From assembly GCA_016647705.1 (NCBI GenBank), contig CM028336.1, positions 16,876,880-16,940,879 of the forward strand: 64,000 nt of DNA, in the 5' to 3' direction. Source of the DNA: Eucommia ulmoides. Its lineage: Eukaryota; Streptophyta; Magnoliopsida; Garryales; Eucommiaceae. The position numbers and the translations under genes are program-made. Under the pieces are notes generated by a model. The model made no database searches. It had not been told where the DNA came from and was given only the letters and a program-made list of their open reading frames with translations. Of the stretch, positions 57,883 through 64,000 are shown piece by piece. Position 1 is the first letter of the stretch; every line of letters begins with the position of its first letter.

Positions 57883-58560
57883 GAAGCTATCAAACTTCTT
57901 GTATCACTGTCTGGGAATTTGTTTTAAACCATACAAGCTCTTTTTCAACTTGCATACTAGGTTTTTCTTGCCTGCCTTTATGAAGCCTTCTGGTTGCCTC
58001 ATATAAATCTCTTACTCGAAATCACCATGAAGGAAATCTGTATTTACATCTAATTGCTCAAGATGTAAATTCTCTGTAGCTACGATTTTCAATACCAGTC
58101 TAATAGTGGTCAGCTTTACGACTGGAGAGAAAATTTCATTATAGTCAACCCATTCTTTTTGTTGAAATCCTTTGACAACCAATCTTGCTTTGTAGCGCTT
58201 AGTTCCATTGTTCTCTTATTTGATCCTGAAAACTCACTTGTTATGGAGAGCTTTTTTGCCTGGTGGTAGTTCAGCAAATTTCCATGTCTGATTCGACATA
58301 AGTAAGTCTATCTCATCTTTCATGGCAGACTCCCACTTGACTGAATCCTCTACTTGCATTGTTTCATCATAATACTCAGATTTTCCACTATCAGTTAATA
58401 GTAAGTAGTGTAAAGAAAGTGAATACCGCTAGATTGGTTTAGGAATTCTAGAAAAGCGTCTCAATTCCGACGTGACTGGTTCTTCTTGAGCTACTTCAAA
58501 ACCTATCTGGACATTGTTTCCAGAAATATCCTCCAATTGGCAAATTCATTTGTTTCAACT
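57883..58560 (-). mobile_element. Copia RT, first part
   Basis: Minus-strand RT sequence including the YKARLVVKGF-type motif near 58165-58200, the VVKLTTIRLVL-type stretch near 58100 and an [12 protein letters not shown]-type motif near 57985. Broken. Confidence 0.7.
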
Positions 58561-59660
58561 TCGGTACTGGAGCCGGTTGATTCTGCAGTTGACTTGTCTT
58601 TGTGCATCACATTCTCATTGAATATGACATCCCGACTTCTGATGATCTTTCAATTTTCGTAGTCCCAAAATCAGTTATGGAACTCATCACTACCATATCC
58701 GACAAAAACACATTTCTTAGACTTTGGGTCTAATTTACTTCTTTCAGCAGAATCAATATGTACATAAGAAATACAATCAAATACTTTCAAGTGTAAAAGG
58801 TTTACCTTTTTTTCACTCCAAACTTCCTCTAGTATTCCACCATGCAAAGGAGATGAGGGCCCATGATTGATCAGGTAGGCTGCGGTGTTGACGACTTCAG
58901 CCCAAAACATCTTGGGTAAGCCAGCAGGTATCCTCATGCTTCTGGCACGTTTATTCGAGTTCATGCGCTTTGCTACACCATTCTGTTGCGATGTTATGGG
59001 AACAATTTTCTCCATCTTGATCCTGTTGTTTGCGCAAAATTCTCTGAATCTACTATCTCTGTATTTTCCTCAATTGTCAGATCTCAACCGCTTGACTTTC
59101 AAACTAGATTCATTTTCCACCATAGCTCTCCATTTTATAAAGGTATCGAAGACTTTTGATTTTTTCATCAGAAAATAGACCCATATTTCCTTGTAGAATC
59201 ATTGATGAAGGTAACGTAATACAGTGAACCCACAAGAGATAGAACCGGAGATGGTCCCCATACATCGGTATGAACCAACTTTAACTTTTCTACCTTGAGT
59301 GTCTTGCCATTCTTTGCAAAATTAACTTTCTTCTATTTTCCAAAAATGCAATTCTCACATAGGCCGATATCTACATTTTTTAGATCCGACAACTTTCCTT
59401 TTGACATAAGTGTCTTCATACCTTTCTTGCACATATGGCCAAGCCGTTGGTACCATAGACTCGATTTTTCATTAGTATCTACTACTGCAATGATATTCTC
59501 TATGTTTGAAGTATCATAGAGAGTACCAATCTTATTGCCACGAGCAATGACGAGTGCTCCTTTGGTAATCTTTCATTCACAACCTGAGAAGGCTGTACAG
59601 TAACCCTCTCTGTCAAGTTGTCCCACAGAGATCAAATTCCTTTTAAGGCCAGAAATATGT
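58561..59660 (-). mobile_element. Copia integrase
   Basis: 58671-59015 holds QQNGVAKRMN, MRIPAGLPKMFWAEVVNTA and the CVFVGYG motif. Upstream are the HHCC-type zinc region (about 59400-59460, HICKKGM-like) and the catalytic core with the LRSDN-type segment near 59070. Confidence 0.8.
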
Positions 59661-59713
59661 CTCACTCCTTGCAGCTTCCAAGTGGTCTGGTTTGGTAGTT
59701 TTAGTCAGATGTC

Positions 59714-60800
59714 TCATTTTTCCACGATCTTCAAGGTTTCATCATCGGTTAGATGAACCTTCCCGAAATCACTGCTGACATAGTTTTCCATGATTTCTCG
59801 GCATAGGGTGAAGTGGAAAGATGACCTTGAATCCAAAATCCATGATTCAATTGGGTTGTTGACGCTTAGAATCATAGCATCACCTGTTTTTTCGGTCACG
59901 TTGGCAGATTCCTCTACGCCGGTATCTTTTTTCGGTGCTCGACAATCCCTCTTGAAGTGACCCTTCTTGTCACAATTGTAACAGCTAAAATCTTTCCTTC
60001 CCGATCTAGATTTACGCCTTCTAGATTTCGATCTTCTGCAAATTGAGTTTCTTTCTAAAGTTATCTCTCTAGATTTTGTGTGCAAGGCTGATGAGTTTGA
60101 TGTTTCACCCGATTCTTTTTGCTGAATTTCATCATTCAATACTAGATATCGAACATCGTTGAATTTTAATTTATTGTTTCCCGTTGAGTTGCTGAGTGCT
60201 GTAACAGTAGCATTCCAACTGTCTGGTAGAGATGACAAAAGAATCAATGCTTGAATTTCATCATCAAATTCAATTTTTACTGAACTCAACTGGGTTTTGA
60301 TTGTGTTGAGTTCATTCAGATGTTGAGCCACTGATGCACCTTCCGCCATCCGCAAATTAAATAGCCGTTTCATCAAGTGAACCTTGTTTAAGGCCAATGA
60401 CTTCTCATACATACTGGAGAGAGTCTTCATAAGATTCGCCGCGGTTTTTTTCTTTGCTATGTTTAAAGCAACATTGCGGGATAGCGATAATCGAATAACT
60501 CCGAGAACTTGTCTATCGAGAAAAGCCCGATCTTCATCCTTCATGCTCTTTGGGTTTTTTTTTTCCTGAGAGAGGTTGATACAGCTTTTTTTGGTATAGA
60601 TAATCTTCAATCTACATCTTCCAAAAGTCGAAGTCCGCACCATCGAACTTTTCAATTTTCACCTTCCCTTCATCTGCGGCCATCACTCCCACTCGAATTT
60701 GGCTTCTTTTGGATCGTTTATGACTATTCCAACGAACCACTGTGTGTTAGAATACTATTGTCAACGAACTTGGCCAACAAATTTTCACTATTTACGAAAG
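59714..60800 (-). mobile_element. Copia gag and protease start
   Basis: A 313-codon open stretch (59714-60655) with LNELNTIKTQLSSVKIEFDD and SLPDSW (gag, UBN2 type), a basic stretch, the zinc knuckle CYNCDKKGHFKRDC (about 59942-59983), and the protease start ESWILDSRSS (about 59820-59850). Confidence 0.9.
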
Positions 60801-60873
60801 TCACTATTCACAAAATTCACTATTCATGTGAATAGTAACCTCGAGAAAATACTGTCAGAAATCACAACCAGAA

Positions 60874-60887
60874 CTCCTGATACCAGT
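60874..60887 (-). promoter_or_regulatory. Primer-binding site of the copia element in GDSL
   Basis: The minus strand reads ACTGGTATCAGGAG directly after the 5' LTR, matching the Met-tRNA primer site TGGTATCAGAGC. Confidence 0.85.
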
Positions 60888-61322
60888 TGTTGGGAAATAA
60901 AGAGCAATTTCCCTTATAATCAGATTAATGAAAATAAGAGCAGAAAAATTAACACACAAGATTGATAACGAAGTTTGGCCAACTATGCCTACGTCTCCGG
61001 AGCTGCCGCAGATCAAAAGAAGGGAAATTACAAAGTGTTTACAAGCACTCACAAACTCACAACCCACAACCCAATTATACCAAAGAATTTTCTCACAAAA
61101 ATTCTCACACAAGCTTTTCTTTTGAAGCTCTCTCTCAAACCTTTCTAACTTGGTTTCTTTCTTTTAATGGATTGATTGCAAAAGTATGGAGGTTAATGAG
61201 GGTTTATATAGACTTCAAAGGAAACATGGGGTTAGTGAAATTAGGCACCTTCATTTGACAATTGGAGTTAGGCAGTTCTATTTGACAATTGCCTAAGTTA
61301 GGCACCCACCAATTAACCAACA
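60888..61322 (-). repeat. 5' LTR of the copia element in GDSL
   Basis: 435 bp, same ends as the left copy. A TATA box on the minus strand (CTATATAAAC, about 61202-61211) marks the promoter. Confidence 0.95.
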
Positions 61323-61533
61323 GAAAGGAGGGGCGGAGTTGTAAAAGGGCCTTTGACCAAGCTGGCGACGATGTAGCGATAAGTCGCCTTCGTCAAGTGA
61401 AGGCCATCCCAATTGGTGAAGGTGGACGGATGGGGACAGGCGGCGGAGCCAGTGTGACCACACCTTGCTGAATTGCTGAAGTTGTACGGACCACCTCCTC
61501 CACAACAAACTCTTAATTGCCCATTGGAAAAGC
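61323..61533 (-). pseudogene. GDSL esterase/lipase, last exon
   Basis: Minus strand. The exon starts after the acceptor CATGCATGCAG at 61534 and reads FSNGQLRVCCGGGGPYNF, then CGHTGSAACPHPSTFTNWDGLHLTKATYR and GPFTTPPLL. This is the C-terminal block of plant GDSL esterases/lipases (SGNH hydrolases, usually secreted). The WDGLH motif holds the catalytic Asp and His; the catalytic Ser block would be in exon 1, beyond the window. The copia LTR joins after PPLL plus two bases and adds S-V-G before a stop, so the exon loses only about ten terminal codons (see 56291). The matching exon 4 lies at 62335-62410 and shows a frame change. Exons 1-3 are not visible to 64000, so the gene is probably dead. 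Confidence 0.88.
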
Positions 61534-62334
61534 CTGCATGCATGGGGTTAATTAAAACAAATGAGCTCAAATGGAAGCTTGATTTTGTTTTTGAATATTT
61601 ATATAATTTTAACATTATTTTATTTTACTTTAATTAATTTGTATATGTCTTGTGATTCAATTGAATTTTGTGAACAGTTCATCAAATTAAAATTTTAACC
61701 CATACAATCCACAAGTTACAATATTTTTTCTAAAAATCTAAAGTTACTGTCAAAAGTCGAAAAGTTACTGTACGTCATAAAAGTTATCGTATTTTTTTTT
61801 TTTTTTTATATTGTAGTAGTTTATTTGTTGATGTTTATTTTTATAACTAGTGAGTTATGGAAAAAGCGACGTTGATAATTTTTAATGAATATTTTTTTTT
61901 TTTTTTTTTTATTAAAAATAATTAATATAAATATCAAAATGAAAAATATAGAATGTAGATTAAAATAGTATAATATTTATGAATTTAATTCATTGTAAAA
62001 TGTTCATGTTTTTTCCTTGACTTAAAATATAAAAATTTATCAACATAGAATGATATTAAAGAGCAATTAAACTCGCCCAAGAAGTGTTAGTCCAGTTGGT
62101 AAGGGGAGATACCATTTTTTATTGTCAACTAAGTTCGACTCTTCTGAGAAGCACTCTGAGAATTAGATTTTGAATTTAATCCTGAATGCACTAACCTGAT
62201 GTGAGGGAGTGTTTCTTAAGATCGCCCAGGGAAGTGATTAGTTGACATGCTCATAAGTTGGTCCGGACAACACCTTACTGTAAAACCAAAAAAAAAAAGG
62301 AAAAAAAAAAAAAAAAAAGCACAATTGAACTTAC
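61534..62334 (-). other. GDSL intron 4
   Basis: Bounded on the minus strand by the donor G|GTAAGTTC (62333) and the acceptor TGCAG (61534). Phase 1 on both sides is consistent. AT-rich, with the SINE near its 5' end. AAGTTACTGT-type repeats occur at 61740-61790, and an A/T tract lies at 61892-61910. Confidence 0.75.
62074..62318 (+). mobile_element. SINE in GDSL intron 4
   Basis: A tRNA-like head with box A (TAGTCCAGTTGGTAAGG, 62088-62104) and box B (AGTTCGACTCT, 62132-62142). The body ends GTCCGGACAACACCTTACTG, followed by an A-rich tail (62287-62318). Flanked by 10-bp direct repeats CAATTAAACT (62064-62073) and CAATTGAACT (62322-62331) that differ at one base. It is antisense to the GDSL gene and ends two bases from the splice donor, so the donor survives. 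Confidence 0.82.
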
Positions 62335-62410
62335 CATGATGCTGTGGTGTATGGAAGAGTCTCTTGGCAGCAACCAACATAGACAATCCTTGCCTGTGGT
62401 CCTAATGGGT
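62335..62410 (-). pseudogene. GDSL esterase/lipase, end of exon 4
   Basis: Minus strand. ARIVYV (about 62385-62400) is followed in another frame by AAKRLFHTPQHHG and the donor GGTAAG at 62334. Plant GDSL proteins have ARIVYADYYNAAM...FHxPxxxG(F) here, so a few bases of the DYY segment are missing and the frame changes between the two halves. The joining codon is G|GC with the last exon, giving HHG-FSNG. The 5' limit of the exon is not clear: beyond about 62410 the match fades, and an A tract with a hairpin cluster follows. Confidence 0.65.
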
Positions 62411-62463
62411 ACCCGGGGATCACATCCTCAGGTACATGACTTTAAAAAAAAAAAAAAAAAAAA

Positions 62464-62560
62464 GTATACCCGGTGTTGCAAACACCGGGTATACGGAACC
62501 TCATTTTTCAGAACCCGGTGTTCGTAACACTAGGTTTCGGTATCGGGGTTCACAACTCCG
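62464..62560. repeat. Three consecutive hairpins with 3-nt loops
   Basis: 62464-62494: a perfect 14-bp stem (GTATACCCGGTGTT and its complement) around GCA. 62513-62535: stem ACCCGGTGTT / AACACTAGGT around CGT with two mismatches. 62544-62560: stem CGGGGTT / AACTCCG around CAC with one G-T pair. All three share the order GG-GTT, three bases, AAC. Not a coding feature; probably derived from a short palindromic repeat family. Confidence 0.85.
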
Positions 62561-62579
62561 AGTAACGTGGGTTTGGTAA

Positions 62580-62935
62580 ATAAGTTGAAATATACTCGTT
62601 TTCAATAATTTTCTTATAAAAAAGTATTTATTTGATAAAAAACTCAGAATTCAAAGAATATGGAATTCCACTGGAATAAATACATTGTGCCCTATATGGC
62701 ACTCTGTGTATATAACAATATAGGACACAACTCACCCAAGTTTTTCAATTCACAAAATTCTACTCAAAACCACATTTCTATTCTACTCACCATCTCAATT
62801 TATACTACATGATGTTTATATAAGCATACAACATATGAAACTACTATAAAATCTAAAGACACTATTATTTTTATAATTTATTACATTTAGTCACCGATAA
62901 ATATCGAATTGGTAATCAAGTTTATTATTCCAACA
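62580..62935 (-). mobile_element. LTR-like fragment, probably copia
   Basis: The minus strand begins TGTTGGAATAATAAAC at 62935, directly after a purine tract (AAATTTAAGAGGGGT), as at the 3' LTR of a copia element. A TATATAAACATC box lies near 62815-62825. The left end is not defined. Confidence 0.45.
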
Positions 62936-63260
62936 ACCCCTCTTAAATTTAATTTTTCACATCCATGTCCTTTGCTTGCAAATCTCCATGATCAAGGGGT
63001 TTAGAAATAAATTTGATAATCAAGTTTCCATAATCTACAACTGCAATAAGATCTTTTGCCATTCCTGTTGATTTGTAGGACTTGAAAAGTTCCTTCCTAT
63101 TAAGAAATGAAATTCTTTGCTTAACATGTGTGGCATGCCTTCAATTTTTTCCATCCTTGAAGTTTGTATACTTGCCTCAAACCAGTTCGTTTGGATCAAA
63201 ACAATGTTTCATGTTGAACCAACCTGTATCACTTAAAATATTCTCCCTACTAATTTTTAA
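62936..63260 (-). mobile_element. Possible retroelement interior next to the LTR-like fragment
   Basis: The purine tract is followed upstream on the minus strand by a partly open region (for example KDLIAVVDYGNLIIKFISK) that I cannot place in a copia protein. It is judged retroelement-derived by position only. Confidence 0.25.
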
Positions 63261-63557
63261 TAAAATATCACAAAATTTCATCAAACTCGTCGTCTTCCAC
63301 AATCTCGTCATTAATTTTTGTGAATTCTTTATTTTTATTTTCCTTCAGCAAATAGTTTTCCACACTGAATTCACCAAATTCCACACTATTTTGGTGAATT
63401 TTATTTTATTTCTCTATTTTTTTAGAGTTGAAACAACAGAATCTAATTAGGGCCCTAAAAACAAAATTCTCATTCTTACTTTTTATAATAAGTTATCACC
63501 AAACACTCTTTCATGGGCACCCAAAAAAAGGACCAAACTAAGCCTTTGTCAATATGT
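63261..63557. other. Non-coding spacer
   Basis: AT-rich. A GTGAATTTTATT / CACCAAATTCCACAC neighbourhood gives a long frame without any known domain. Nothing else seen. Confidence 0.4.
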
Positions 63558-63963
63558 TGTTGGCCAGGGTTTTGGCAGCAATTATCCCGTGATGAAGGCC
63601 CGAGTATGGGTCAAGTCACAGTCGAATGTCGTGGTACTTGTGTGTGTTGAATGCACTATAAGGTTCGGGTATATGTCTTTCCTAACACCAATTAGTTTTA
63701 GGATGAGTGGTTGTACCTAAGATCCTACAAGTGGTATCAGAGTCAAGGTCACAGGTTCGATTCCCAGCGGGAGCAATTGTTGAGGGAGAGATTGTTAGTC
63801 AGGGTTTTAGCAGCAATTATCCCGTGGCGGAGGCCTAGGTCTAGATCAAGTCACAGTCGAATGCCGTGGGTGTCTGTGTGTGTTGAATGCACTATAAGGT
63901 TAAGGTATATGCCTCCTAATATCAATTAGTTTTAGGATGAGTGGTTGCGCCTGAGATCCTACG
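63558..63963 (+). mobile_element. TRIM element
   Basis: Terminal repeats of 172 bp (63558-63729) and 171 bp (63793-63963) begin TGTTGG/TGTTAG and end GATCCTACA/ACG. The left repeat is followed by the Met-type primer site TGGTATCAGAGTC (63732). The 63-bp interior carries GGTTCGATTCCCAGCGGGAG and ends in a purine tract GAGGGAGAGAT. No coding capacity. Flanking 5-mers TATGT and TATAC agree only partly. A miniature LTR element, about 85-90% identical between its ends by eye. Confidence 0.82.
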
Positions 63964-64000
63964 TATACATGATACACAATTCACTTATATTTATTTTTTC
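63964..64000. other. Right edge of window
   Basis: Short AT-rich sequence, nothing recognised. Confidence 0.5.

Larger units (their letters stand above)
56327..61322 (-). mobile_element. Ty1/copia element with two LTRs, inserted in the GDSL gene
   Basis: 434- and 435-bp LTRs with TGTTGG...CCAACA ends, a Met-type primer site, gag, protease, integrase, RT and RNase H, all on the minus strand. Target duplications GAAGG / GAAAG differ at one position. I count about 28 differences between the LTRs (about 6.5%), which at commonly used plant rates suggests roughly 2-5 million years. The coding region is mostly readable but divided into several open segments, so the element is broken, with perhaps half a dozen breaks. 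It resembles Tnt1/Tork-like copia. Confidence 0.92.

Noticed and set aside
62258-62527. 89-codon plus-strand frame rich in Lys
   Set aside because: Runs through the SINE A tail and a second A tract; an artefact of poly(A).
63732-63770. tRNA gene
   Set aside because: TGGTATCAGAGTC and GGTTCGATTCC look tRNA-like, but there is no acceptor stem or anticodon arm; the position fits a TRIM primer site and interior.
54593-64000. Search for the second half of the PHT1 gene
   Set aside because: No plus-strand segment resembling TM7-TM12 or the following loop motifs was seen.
1-64000. CRISPR array, bacterial operon, phage or organellar insert
   Set aside because: No regularly spaced identical repeats with unique spacers, no Shine-Dalgarno-led gene strings and no organellar genes; all repeats are transposon-derived or microsatellites.

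Overview
This is plant nuclear DNA, most likely from a eudicot: AT-rich, intron-bearing, packed with plant-type LTR retrotransposons (Ty1/copia, and Ty3/gypsy of Tat/Ogre, Athila-like and chromovirus type), hAT-like and Mutator-like DNA elements, a SINE and a TRIM. No bacterial, organellar or viral-genome features were seen. The species cannot be fixed from the sequence. Only two host genes are recognisable, both incomplete: the first half of a PHT1-type phosphate transporter (+, 53907-54592) and the last exons of a GDSL esterase/lipase (-, 56291-62410).

Layout. 630-14273: one old minus-strand copia element interrupted by three later arrivals: a non-autonomous Athila-like LTR element (752-6053), a gypsy-like solo LTR (6985-8408) and a chromovirus-like solo LTR (8537-11200). 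14274-17745: unassigned DNA and scraps of a gypsy element. 17746-38770: a very long plus-strand Tat/Ogre-type gypsy element, itself host to a solo LTR (22523-23950) and to a relative of the 752-6053 element in reverse orientation (32480-36512). 38887-40053: a hAT-like element nested in another. 41480-48733: a second minus-strand copia holding a third solo LTR of the 6985-8408 family (44873-46446).

From 48734 onward the window looks like former gene space. Three tandem copies of a 0.5-0.8 kb unit run up to the PHT1 start. The third copy is split by a 3.1 kb TIR element that contains a 2 kb hAT-like element with a half-inverted duplication and perfect 8-bp target duplications. Behind PHT1 lie a solo LTR with perfect target duplications and a convergent GDSL gene. 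A relatively young copia element (56327-61322) entered that gene ten codons before its stop, and its fourth intron carries a SINE. The right edge holds three consecutive 3-nt-loop hairpins, an LTR-like fragment and a TRIM.

The retroelements are fossils with broken coding regions. The order of insertion can be read clearly from the nesting. I found no cluster of genes suggesting a new enzymatic or defence system. The more unusual items are structural: the half-inverted hAT duplication, the tandem repeats upstream of PHT1, the triple hairpin, and a Tyr-rich short reading frame shared by two non-autonomous LTR elements. Ends given as approximate are by eye.
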